From NCBI GenBank assembly GCA_002314755.1, contig DCHC01000065.1, positions 1 to 10,944 on the forward strand: a DNA stretch of 10,944 nt. The letters are read 5' to 3'. The number at the start of each line of letters is the position of its first letter. Position 1 is the stretch's first letter. The position numbers were made by a program, and so were the translations under genes. The notes beneath the pieces were generated by a model. It made no database searches. It was not told the DNA's origin and saw nothing but the letters and a program-made list of their open reading frames with translations. This stretch comes from Faecalibacterium sp. UBA1762 (lineage in GTDB: Bacteria > Bacillota > Clostridia > Oscillospirales > Ruminococcaceae). This document shows, piece by piece, positions 1-6,701 of this stretch.

Positions 1-584
1 TTACACACTATTTCGGACTTGACTAAAAAACCGTTCAGCTCCGCTTTAAAATCCGAGCTTTGATGTATTTTTTGCATCACACCAACGCCGCCGTTCCCTA
101 AAAAAGCAAGAACACACAAAAGTAACCAGCGAATAGATGCCTTTGCAGAACCGTCGTCCTTATTGACCGAAAACACCAAGCAAATAGCTAACAGCAGCAT
201 CCCCAAAATCTGCAAAATGCTGATTTCTTCCTGCCAGAACAGGGCGCCGGACAATGCCGGAATGATAGAGGACAATGATACGATCACTGTCGTATACGAT
301 ACCGGACCTGCGTGCAGCGCCGCTGCATGTGCCAGACCCTGCGCCATAGCAATCAGCCCAAAAGCGAAACCGATCAAAAGGGTGTACGTAGAAACGAAAA
401 GGCATCGCCACCCGCCCATCATCAGCAAAAACAGACCGCAGACAAAACTGTTGCAGAAATTGAATAGGTGGTAGCTGCGTGTGTTTTGAATCATGTTCTT
501 GCTGTAGTAAGAACGCAGTAGAAGATTGACCAAACTACTAAGAATGGAAGCTGTCAGCAAAACCCAGTGTGGTGTAGACTCCAT
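1..584 (-). CDS. DMT/EamA-family permease, 3' end cut by window edge
   Basis: Partial membrane protein; 194 codons are visible and the frame is still open at base 1. The start is the ATG at 584, preceded by AGGGG about 11 nt upstream. Hydrophobic segments lie at about residues 6-22, 40-58, 64-92, 96-118, 124-142 and 153-170, the spacing of the first half and start of the second half of a 10-TM drug/metabolite transporter. After segment 6 comes GGVGVMQKIHQSSDFK, a stretch typical of Clostridia EamA permeases. The family exports or imports small metabolites; the substrate cannot be told. It begins 24 nt after the glycosidase-like gene on the same strand, so it is probably co-transcribed and may carry a related sugar or breakdown product (inference). 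The last visible residues (KSEIVC) are charged where hydrophobic sequence would be expected, so the extreme edge may be unreliable. Confidence 0.75.
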   Translation of the reverse strand, partial: MESTPHWVLLTASILSSLVNLLLRSYYSKNMIQNTRSYHLFNFCNSFVCGLFLLMMGGWRCLFVSTYTLLIGFAFGLIAMAQGLAHAAALHAGPVSYTTVIVSLSSIIPALSGALFWQEEISILQILGMLLLAICLVFSVNKDDGSAKASIRWLLLCVLAFLGNGGVGVMQKIHQSSDFKAELNGFLVKSEIVC

Positions 585-608
585 AAATGTAAATACCCCT
601 TCGATAGA

Positions 609-3569
609 TCAAAATAGAATAAAGATACTTTTGCCCGCCAGTTCATCGGTCACCGTAAATCGTACAGCACCGGACAGGCGCTGCACGGTGATCTGCTTTT
701 CCGGCTGATATAGCCGCTTTCCGCAGACATAACCCTGTACCGGGCCTTCGCCCGGGACCGGAACGCTCAAAACCGTACCGGGGGTACGGCAGCTTGTCAG
801 CAAGACACGGTTTGTACCGTTTTCCAAAAAACTTGCCGGTACCTCACCGAATTCAAAATCGGCCGGACGGTCGGCAAAGGTGTATTTTACACCGTCTACG
901 GTCATACCGTCTGTGTTGATACCATACATGGCCTTTGGGGAACCTTGCTCATTCAGATTGTATGCAAAAAAGCCTTCGCCCTCAAAATCAATGTTATGCT
1001 CTTCAATCTGCTCGTGCAGGGAGATATGTGTATCCGGTAACCGGGCGATTTTCAGCGTCTCGGCATCCAGCTCCTCATTACGGAAAAACCGGGTCTCCCA
1101 CCCCTCCTGTACCAACCGGTAGTGGGGCGCGCAGGCAATAGAGCCATCTGCAAAGGTATTATAAACCAGCTTTGCCTGAGAAGAACGACTGCGCACCTCC
1201 AGCGAAGCAGGACGGTAAGCCCCCATGGCGCAAAGCACCCGGAACAGGGTGTCCACATCCTCTCCCAAGCTGCAGCTCTGGTCATCCCGCAGACGACAGC
1301 CCATATATACCGCAAGCCCGCCGGCAGCATAGGTTTTTTCCGTACCGATCACCCTGCCCCCCACCGTCGCCACAGCATTGGCATCTTCAGGCCAAACCGG
1401 GTAAACGGCGTCCACAAGGTAATCATTTAAAATAGGCATATCTTTTATGCCGGAAAATCTGCCGCTGAATATCACCGCTTCGCCCTGGTGATACTCCTCC
1501 TCGCCGGAGCAGGTCACCCCGGCAAGGCCGAACAGTTTGCCAAAACGCAGAAAGATATCCTCACCTTTTTCACTCAGTTGAGCCGGCGTGCTCATCCACA
1601 GCAGCTTTCCACCCGCAGTCACAAATTTTTCCAGCAGCTCAAACATCTTGTCGGACAGGAACGGTTCAAACAACGCAACCACACAGCGGTATTTCTGACC
1701 ACTGATCTCCAGCTTGCCGTCACGGGTCAGCCTTGCATTTTCTAACAGTTTTTCCTCGGTGATATAGTTGCAGTAGCCGTACTGCACCATCCAGCTGCCA
1801 AACCGCTCCTCAGCATTGTTCAGCTTGATAGGATACAGTGCCAGTACATCCGTGTTTCGTACCCCATATCCATTGACAAAGCTGCGGGCACCATACGAAA
1901 AGGCATTACCGTAAGTATTTGTCACATTGCCGTATATCTCATGTACCCTGCCCGGCGCGCCCCAGCAGCAGGTATATGCAACACCAAAATCGTTCAACAT
2001 ACCAAAGGAGGCTGCCAATGCATGGCTGTAGTAGTTCCGGTCCAAAAATCCGCCCTCGGCGTGGTCGGTGCCGCCGCCGGTCAAAAATTCATTCCATTTA
2101 AAATAATCATAGCAGGCGGACATATTCTCCCGGATGGAGGAGGACCAGTCGAACTGCGGGGTATATTCATAGGCAGAAACTCCCCGCGCTCTCTTTATTT
2201 GGGCAACTGCCCAGTACCGCGCGGCACGCAATTCGGGGGAGGACTGCTCGTTCACAGTCTGAAGCTCGGCTGGCAGCAGGGCATCCACATCCAGCCCGTC
2301 CGGACGCTCTTTTTCTTTTACAAACCGGTCGCAGGTGGGGGATTCCTGCCAGGTTGCGTGAGCAATAGTCACAATCGGCGCACCCCACAGGGTCTCGGCA
2401 TAGGTTTTGGCGCCGTTTGCCAGATCTACCACCCGTCGCTGCAGCATCTCAAAGTAACGGTTGCGCAAAAGCCAGGTGGCGGCAATTGCCTGCGGCGTTT
2501 TACCAAGTACATGCTGGGCATTACAACAACCTGCCTCCCCGGGCAGAAAGTCATGCTGATGGTAGGACATATAGACCAGGTATTTGGCAAAATCCCGGTA
2601 CTTTTCTCCGTATTGCCGGGCATACTCCTGCGCAAAATGATCTGTCAGGTACCGGGTGTTGATTTCGGTTTCGCCAAAATGTTCGGACATATCCCAGTCA
2701 AACTGAATATGCATCTCGTCCGAATAAAAGCCGCCATATCGAATACCGGCTTCGTTATGCTGATTCAAAATTTCCTTCATGAATGACGGAGCTGACGGGG
2801 CAAAATAATCCAGTTCCGGGGTGCGGTAAACCATAATGCATAATGCACGGTCTGCTGCAGGGTTTTGCCATCTGCCGAAAATGCGCATAGGACAGAACCC
2901 ATACCCTGAACCGGTCGTCATCGAATGATCCCTGTCGATCTCATACTCCGCGGTACGGGTGATGGGTTCAATGGCGTTTTCGTCCACATAAAAGTAGGGC
3001 GTTTTTCCAATCTGCTCCTCCCGGAAGGCGTATACCTCAATATGGTGGGGAACCAGTTGGATGGGGCCTTTGTTGTTATACCACTGTACCTGGCAGCGCA
3101 TTTCGGCGCAGTAGCTGCCATCCGGCTTGATATCTGTTTCGCAATACTGATAGGTAAAGCCGGTTTCTTCGCTTTGCTTTATCCAGCCGCCGCCCACATC
3201 CAGCGGAGAAACCACCGAAGCGCTGAACTTTAAACCGTATTTTTCGGCGACCTTGTGAATCATCTGAAACGCTTTTACGGTCGTTTTGTCACTGGGATAG
3301 TTTTGTCTTTGGGTTCCGCCAAAGAAAAAGTCATAGCTGACATCCACCCTGGCACAGCCCCGGGCAGCCGCATCCCGGCAAAAGCTTTCCAGTGTCGTAT
3401 CCTCTGCGTTTTGGTTTTGCAGCTCTGTGGAATAGCCCCGGGATTCATTTTGAAAAATTGGGATATCCGGGCCCATGATGATCCGATCAAGCTGTTTTTC
3501 ATCGGTAAAATTCAGGGTCGCCGGTGTATCGTATATATTGAAAAAGCCGTTTTTCTTCATAATATCCAT
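609..3569 (-). CDS. Large cytoplasmic glycoside-hydrolase-like protein, family not assigned
   Basis: A complete 986-residue protein. I chose the ATG at 3569 because AAGGAG lies 8 nt upstream; an in-frame TTG six bases earlier is less likely. There is no signal peptide or membrane segment, so it should be cytoplasmic. Residues ~1-560 are rich in Trp/Tyr/His/Asp/Glu and read like a TIM-barrel glycosidase. GGFYSDEMHI (E285) looks like a strand-4 acid/base position, and AETLWG (E392), TWQESP (E409) and GGTDHAEGGF are further candidate active-site stretches. Residues ~570-680 (VLALYP..., then a KYRCVVALFEPF...AGGKLLWMSTP pattern) resemble the glutamine-amidotransferase-like domain found after the barrel in GH42-type and related enzymes. 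The last ~150 residues look like a beta-sandwich. The divergent sulfatase and downstream permease suggest action on a sulfated glycan. The glycosidase assignment is inference from pattern; I cannot name a CAZy family or substrate. Confidence 0.6.
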   Translation of the reverse strand: MDIMKKNGFFNIYDTPATLNFTDEKQLDRIIMGPDIPIFQNESRGYSTELQNQNAEDTTLESFCRDAAARGCARVDVSYDFFFGGTQRQNYPSDKTTVKAFQMIHKVAEKYGLKFSASVVSPLDVGGGWIKQSEETGFTYQYCETDIKPDGSYCAEMRCQVQWYNNKGPIQLVPHHIEVYAFREEQIGKTPYFYVDENAIEPITRTAEYEIDRDHSMTTGSGYGFCPMRIFGRWQNPAADRALCIMVYRTPELDYFAPSAPSFMKEILNQHNEAGIRYGGFYSDEMHIQFDWDMSEHFGETEINTRYLTDHFAQEYARQYGEKYRDFAKYLVYMSYHQHDFLPGEAGCCNAQHVLGKTPQAIAATWLLRNRYFEMLQRRVVDLANGAKTYAETLWGAPIVTIAHATWQESPTCDRFVKEKERPDGLDVDALLPAELQTVNEQSSPELRAARYWAVAQIKRARGVSAYEYTPQFDWSSSIRENMSACYDYFKWNEFLTGGGTDHAEGGFLDRNYYSHALAASFGMLNDFGVAYTCCWGAPGRVHEIYGNVTNTYGNAFSYGARSFVNGYGVRNTDVLALYPIKLNNAEERFGSWMVQYGYCNYITEEKLLENARLTRDGKLEISGQKYRCVVALFEPFLSDKMFELLEKFVTAGGKLLWMSTPAQLSEKGEDIFLRFGKLFGLAGVTCSGEEEYHQGEAVIFSGRFSGIKDMPILNDYLVDAVYPVWPEDANAVATVGGRVIGTEKTYAAGGLAVYMGCRLRDDQSCSLGEDVDTLFRVLCAMGAYRPASLEVRSRSSQAKLVYNTFADGSIACAPHYRLVQEGWETRFFRNEELDAETLKIARLPDTHISLHEQIEEHNIDFEGEGFFAYNLNEQGSPKAMYGINTDGMTVDGVKYTFADRPADFEFGEVPASFLENGTNRVLLTSCRTPGTVLSVPVPGEGPVQGYVCGKRLYQPEKQITVQRLSGAVRFTVTDELAGKSIFILF

Positions 3570-3666
3570 GGTCAAAGCTCCTTATTTGTGTTTCTGATTG
3601 CCGTTTAGACCGGCGGCAGACAGCGGCAATATGCCTCTTTTTTAACTTTCTTTCTCACCGGAAAAT

Positions 3667-3695
3667 AGAATATCATAACCATTCTCTTCCCTCAA
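3667..3695 (-). promoter_or_regulatory. Promoter for the glycosidase-like gene
   Basis: On the minus strand TTGAGG (3695-3690) is followed after 17 nt by TATTCT (3672-3667), with a TG one base before the -10, an extended -10 form. It lies about 100 nt before the gene start, leaving a long leader. Each hexamer matches the consensus at four positions, so the call is moderate. Confidence 0.5.
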
Positions 3696-3733
3696 GGTAA
3701 ATTTGTTCTTTTTACCGTAAAATTGTTCACAAT
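3696..3733. promoter_or_regulatory. Inverted repeats next to the glycosidase promoter, possible operators
   Basis: GGTAAA (3696-3701) and TTTACC (3711-3716) form a 6-bp inverted repeat with a 9-nt spacer, directly abutting the -35 of the minus-strand promoter. Just beyond it ATTGT-TC-ACAAT (3722-3733) is a second short dyad. Placement suggests regulator binding (LacI, GntR or AraC type cannot be told). The region is AT-rich, so chance dyads are possible. Confidence 0.3.
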
Positions 3734-3857
3734 CTTTTTTTACGCAGCTGCTTGACGGTCTTTTAAATGCTATCCGGACAGAACTCCGTTTGGCGAAAGA
3801 AAAGCCAGCTTCGCAGGAAAAACAATTCCGAATAAGGAACGGTCTTAAAAATGTCCT

Positions 3858-3887
3858 TTGACTTTCGCAACTGTTCCGATATATAAT
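3858..3887 (+). promoter_or_regulatory. Promoter for the sulfatase gene
   Basis: TTGACT (3858-3863), an 18-nt spacer and a perfect TATAAT (3882-3887) form a good housekeeping-type promoter about 70 nt before the sulfatase ATG. It points away from the glycosidase promoter, making the spacer a divergent control region. Confidence 0.65.
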
Positions 3888-3897
3888 GATTGCGAAA
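3863..3897. promoter_or_regulatory. 8-bp inverted repeat bracketing the sulfatase -10, candidate operator
   Basis: TTTCGCAA (3863-3870) and TTGCGAAA (3890-3897) are perfect complements separated by 19 nt. One arm abuts the -35 and the other lies just past the -10, around the expected transcription start. A repressor binding here would block the promoter. The regulator is not in the window. Confidence 0.4.
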
Positions 3898-3955
3898 AAG
3901 GAACTGAAGCTATCAGAACAGGCGCAAAAAAGGAAACACGAAAGGAAGCACACCT

Positions 3956-5374
3956 ATGGAACCAAAAAAGCCTAATCTGCTCTTTATTTTCTCCGATCAG
4001 CACCGAAAATTTGACCTGGGCTGTTACGGAAACTGCGAGGTAATGACCCCCAATCTGGACGCATTGGCAAGTGTTGGTCTGCGGTTTGAACACTGCTGCT
4101 CTAACTCTCCGGTTTGCGTACCTGCAAGAGGTTCCCTTTTAACCGGCGTTCACGCCCAAACTCATGGTGCTTTTACCAACGACCTGCCGATTCGCTATGA
4201 TCTGGAAAGTATTGCCGATGTACTGAACCGTGCCGGTTACCACACCGGATATATCGGCAAATGGCATCTGTGCGGCGTGCCCAGAGACCAGTATGTTGAT
4301 CGGGCACGTCGGCTGGGCTTTACCGAATGGAAGGTTGCCAACTGTAACCACGATTATCTAAACTGCTACTATGACGATGAGGAAAATCTGCGTCACCGGC
4401 CGGGCGGCTATGAGCCGGAGATTTTCGGCGGACTTGCCGAAGAGTTTTTGCAAAGAAACAGTAGGTCTGACCGGCCCTTTGCACTGTTTCTTTCCTTTGC
4501 AACGCCCCACGATTCCCACACCGCAGTGGGGGAAGAATACAAAGAGATATACCGGGAAAAGCAGGTGACGCTGCGTCCCAACGCGACGGAAACTATTATG
4601 TTCAACCTGAAAAAAAGCATTACCCACGCCCAACAGGCAGAATATACCCGCGGCTATTACGGCCATATCACCGCCATTGACCGGCAGGTGGGTAAGTTGC
4701 TGACCGGGCTGAGGGAAAACGGCGCATTGGATCATACGCTGGTCATCTACACCGCGGATCACGGCGATATGCTGGGCAGCCAGGGCTTGCGGGATAAGCA
4801 GCTGCCCTATGAGGAATCTATTGGCGTTCCCCTGATTGCCGCCTGGAAGGGACACATTTCCGCCGGGGTCAGCACCCAAATGATTAGTTTGGTGGATCTG
4901 CCCGTAACCGTTGCCGGGCTGCTGGGTCTGCAGTTTACTCAGCCAAAGGACGGACTGGATTGCAGCGCTTTATTTAAGGGAGGAAAAGCGGTACAGCAGC
5001 AGTGCTACCTGTATGATCTGTACCCCTGCCACCAGGCGGCAGATAAGGGCCTGCGCGCCTGGAGAGGACTGCGTACACAGCAGTACACCTATGCAGTACA
5101 CGGTGACGGCACCGACTGGCTGCTGTTCGATAATGACGCCGACCCTTACCAGCAGCACAATTTGGTAAAGGATGCCGCCTATGCCCAGGTCAGGAAAGAG
5201 CTGAAAGCCGTACTGGATAACTATGTACTGCAGCAGGATGCCTACCTGGAAGGGGAGGATTATATCCGTTTTGCCGATAGGCAAGCAGATTTTGACCAAA
5301 GCCAGACCTATTTTGGCAGACCGACCCTGCAGGAAATAGAAAATAGCCGCAAACCGTCCGACCTACCGGAATAA
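3956..5374 (+). CDS. Cys-type sulfatase (alkaline phosphatase superfamily)
   Basis: Complete, 472 residues, ATG preceded by AAAGGAAG at good spacing. It hydrolyses sulfate esters. The catalytic signature is C54-V-P-A-R58 followed by GSLLTG; C54 should be oxidised to formylglycine by an anaerobic sulfatase-maturating enzyme (anSME), not encoded here. Metal and active-site candidates follow the family order: D14-Q15 in the N-terminal FSDQH, GKWHL (K102, H104), TPHD (H185), and TADHGDMLG (D268, H269) with K281. There is no signal peptide, so it should act in the cytoplasm on an imported, probably small, sulfated saccharide, unlike secreted Bacteroides sulfatases. It is transcribed divergently from the glycosidase-like gene. 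The substrate cannot be assigned. Length is normal and no break is seen. Confidence 0.93.
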   Translation: MEPKKPNLLFIFSDQHRKFDLGCYGNCEVMTPNLDALASVGLRFEHCCSNSPVCVPARGSLLTGVHAQTHGAFTNDLPIRYDLESIADVLNRAGYHTGYIGKWHLCGVPRDQYVDRARRLGFTEWKVANCNHDYLNCYYDDEENLRHRPGGYEPEIFGGLAEEFLQRNSRSDRPFALFLSFATPHDSHTAVGEEYKEIYREKQVTLRPNATETIMFNLKKSITHAQQAEYTRGYYGHITAIDRQVGKLLTGLRENGALDHTLVIYTADHGDMLGSQGLRDKQLPYEESIGVPLIAAWKGHISAGVSTQMISLVDLPVTVAGLLGLQFTQPKDGLDCSALFKGGKAVQQQCYLYDLYPCHQAADKGLRAWRGLRTQQYTYAVHGDGTDWLLFDNDADPYQQHNLVKDAAYAQVRKELKAVLDNYVLQQDAYLEGEDYIRFADRQADFDQSQTYFGRPTLQEIENSRKPSDLPE

Positions 5375-5425
5375 GGCGGTCCGGCTGCCGATGGCTTACC
5401 TTTAATCACCGCGAGGAAATGACCT

Positions 5426-5557
5426 ATGACCTACGACGAACTGTATCAATACACCAATGCCCCCTCTTATCGATATGCACAGTCACCACGACCGGCACGA
5501 TTTCTTTGTCTGTACCAGCCTGAATCAGCTTTTAAGCCGGACTTGTGCCCACTTTAG
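5426..5557 (+). pseudogene. 5' stub of an unrecognised gene following the sulfatase
   Basis: A 43-codon frame begins at the ATG at 5426, 51 nt after the sulfatase stop, with GAGG placed about 9-10 nt upstream, exactly where the next gene of an operon would start. The protein begins MTYDELYQYTNAPSY and then runs through low-information sequence to a TAG at 5555 just before the terminator. A second frame (from 5457) reads IDMHSHHDRHDFF, so a frameshift near 5455-5470 is possible. I do not recognise the family. The good start signals and missing body suggest that most of the gene was deleted. A true 43-residue peptide is the alternative. Confidence 0.35.
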
Positions 5558-5590
5558 AGTAAAAAACGCAGTTAGAAGAGAAAAAATGAG

Positions 5591-5647
5591 AAAAACCCGA
5601 AGGGCTTGTCCACTGCCGGTCGCAGCAGCAAACCCCTTTGGGTTTTT
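5591..5647. terminator. Bidirectional intrinsic terminator
   Basis: AAAAACCCGAAGGG (5591-5604) pairs with CCCTTTGGGTTTTT (5634-5647) with one G-U pair. The intervening 29 nt hold a smaller TGC/GCA hairpin. Reading plus, the stem is followed by TTTTT and a later T run; reading minus, by TTTTTCTCATTTTTT. It would end both the plus-strand sulfatase transcript and the minus-strand mnmA-side transcript. The sequence around it (about 5530-5680) looks like a self-contained intergenic cassette. Confidence 0.75.
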
Positions 5648-5662
5648 GATAGGATCTTTTTT

Positions 5663-5857
5663 CAATCGGTAAGCCACACTTTTGGCGTCTTCTGCGTCAG
5701 AAAGTGCGCAGCAGGTATGCCTGTTTCCGTCATCACCACCCCCACTATCATACAACTTCATGATACAGCCGGTACAAGCAAAACCCCTGTCGCTTCAACA
5801 AAAAGGGACAGAAGAATCTGCCCCGCCACTCATGGCGACCGGGACATATTTCTTCAT
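5663..5857 (-). pseudogene. mnmA: mnmA remnant (tRNA 2-thiouridylase), N-terminal ~65 codons with internal stop
   Basis: MnmA makes the 2-thiouridine at tRNA wobble position 34, using sulfur passed from a cysteine desulfurase. The frame starts at the ATG at 5857, which overlaps the nifU stop as ATGA. It opens MKKYVPVAMSGGADSS, the ATP PP-loop (SGGxDSS) of MnmA. A TGA at 5797-5795 interrupts it at codon 21. The same frame then resumes with ACTGCIMKLYD and later TCCALSDAEDAKSVAYRL, the next conserved MnmA blocks. Around the stop, the +1 frame reads LLKRQGF, the expected MnmA sequence, so two compensating small indels (near the GTCCC and in the TTTT run before GCT) explain it. After VAYRL the family sequence ends abruptly and runs into the terminator cassette; about 300 residues are missing, including both catalytic cysteines. 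Non-functional as read. Confidence 0.75.
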
Positions 5858-6228
5858 ACCATGTGACATGCTTCGCAGTTACGGTCACAGAGAAACTTAC
5901 TACGGTCGTATGCAATGCCGTTTTTGTCGTAATAATGCTTTACGGCCGATTTGATGGATTCCTCCGCCAAAACGGAACAGTGCAGCTTATGTGCCGGCAG
6001 TCCCCCCAGGGCATCCACGACCTGTTTGTTGGTGACTGCAAAAGCCTGCTCAACAGTTTTTCCTTTGATCATTTCGTTAGCCATAGAGGAAGATGCAATG
6101 GCGCTTGCGCAGCCAAAGGTTTCAAATTTCACATCCACAATCATGTTATCCTTCACAACAATAGAGACAGATCGGTCGTTTCAGTGATCATTACCGCGAT
6201 AAAATCGGAAATCTAACCGTACTTTCAT
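5854..6228 (-). pseudogene. nifU/iscU-like Fe-S scaffold, N-terminal half deleted, in-frame stop
   Basis: From the GTG at 6156 the frame gives 100 residues that are clearly the C-terminal two-thirds of a NifU/IscU-type scaffold: KDNMIVDVKFETFGCASAIA, ELI-KGKT-like EMIKGKTVEQAF, and LPAHKLHCSVLAEESI. Two of the three cluster cysteines remain (C16, C60); the NAKCGD block with the first cysteine and its Asp is gone. The tail carries three extra cysteines (C90, C94, C97). A very good RBS (AAGGAGG) precedes an ATG at 6228 that is in frame 24 codons upstream, but a TGA at 6183-6181 closes it after 15 codons. Those codons start M-K-V-x-L-D, like a NifS N-terminus, so a deletion may have joined the start of nifS to the middle of nifU (inference). 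GTG-initiated synthesis of the 100-residue piece is possible but lacks an obvious RBS. Confidence 0.75.
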
Positions 6229-6351
6229 AGTTTTCTTCCTCCTTTCTGTTTGACAGCCCGGCGTGTGATAGTACACGATTTCACAGACAACTGCCACACC
6301 CCATATTCCGTACGCCTTGTGTTCTAAATCGTTCTTTTTTGCGATATCCGT

Positions 6352-6385
6352 ATTATATGCCCACTTACCTACTTAGTCGATAGGT
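6352..6385 (-). promoter_or_regulatory. Promoter with possible IscR/Rrf2-type operator upstream of nifU remnant
   Basis: On the minus strand TCGACT (6380-6375) and a perfect TATAAT (6357-6352) are 17 nt apart. A dyad ACCTA-N9-TAGGT (6367-6385) overlaps the -35 and contains CGACTAAG, resembling half of the IscR type-1 consensus (known for E. coli IscR). This fits autoregulation of an Fe-S operon by the Rrf2-family protein whose remnant lies next door. The promoter is followed by a leader of about 120 nt and an AAGGAGG site. Confidence 0.45.
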
Positions 6386-6411
6386 TTAGTGCGTTTTAGC
6401 TGTGTATTTTT

Positions 6412-6433
6412 GGAGACACCCTGCGGTGTCTCC
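6412..6433. other. Perfect 9-bp hairpin between Rrf2 and nifU remnants
   Basis: GGAGACACC-CTGC-GGTGTCTCC is a perfect stem with a 4-nt loop, 10 nt past the Rrf2 stop. For minus-strand transcripts it is followed by A residues rather than U, so it is not a canonical terminator in that direction. Reading plus it is followed by GTTTTCC, a weak U tract. It could end a plus-strand transcript or only protect an mRNA 3' end. Confidence 0.5.
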
Positions 6434-6442
6434 GTTTTCCTC

Positions 6443-6688
6443 TCAGATACTGTAGTTGTTGTCTGCCTGTCCTGAGAGAATGTCTTCCAGACTAATACTG
6501 TCTAAATAGCGATTCTCCACATTTTGAAGCCTCTGCCATACGGGCAGTGTTGCACACCTGGCGCACCGCGGGCAGAAATTTTCTTTTCCCTCCAAGCAGG
6601 ATACCGGCGCCACAGCCCCCTCGGTTGCCCGAAGAATTTCACCGACAGAATACTCTTTCGGTTGCTTCACCAGCTTGTATCCTCCCCT
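6443..6688 (-). pseudogene. Rrf2/IscR-family regulator, C-terminal half only
   Basis: The frame contains GGYKLVKQPKEYSVGEIL, the end of the winged-helix and dimerisation helix of Rrf2 proteins, followed by the Fe-S cysteine cluster (C25, C33, C36, C39 counted from the GTG at 6670) in VSCLEGKENFCPRCARC, then LPVWQRL and the usual C-terminal DSISLEDI. The N-terminal ~55 residues with the recognition helix are absent: upstream of GGY the frame reaches stop codons inside the end of ilvE within about 10 codons. The only start inside the frame is a GTG at 6670 without a clear RBS. ilvE ends at 6702, about 15 nt from the junction. Family members sense Fe-S status and control Fe-S assembly operons. 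This piece could not bind DNA; it could at most make a 75-residue Fe-S-binding fragment. Confidence 0.75.
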
Positions 6689-6701
6689 AAAGCAGCGAAG
6701 C

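Noticed and set aside
1941..2786. 281-codon open frame on the plus strand
   Set aside because: Antisense to the glycosidase-like gene; low-complexity composition with no family pattern and no ribosome binding site.
5419..5432. Tandem ATGACCT duplication at the stub start
   Set aside because: Only 7 bp twice; no wider repeat, probably chance around the start codon.
5795..6183. Two in-frame TGA codons (nifU codon 16, mnmA codon 21) as recoding to Sec, Trp or Gly
   Set aside because: TGA ends intact genes here (the glycosidase-like gene, pheA, aroQ), Trp is TGG throughout, no SECIS-like hairpin follows, and the residues around the TGAs do not match the families.
6412..6433. Hairpin as terminator of the ilvE-Rrf2 transcript
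   Set aside because: In the minus direction it is followed by AAAAA, not a U tract; kept only as a hairpin.
6443..6670. Rrf2 piece as a genuine 75-residue small regulator
   Set aside because: It begins mid-domain, has no RBS at the GTG and abuts the ilvE stop; truncation is simpler, though expression of the fragment cannot be excluded.
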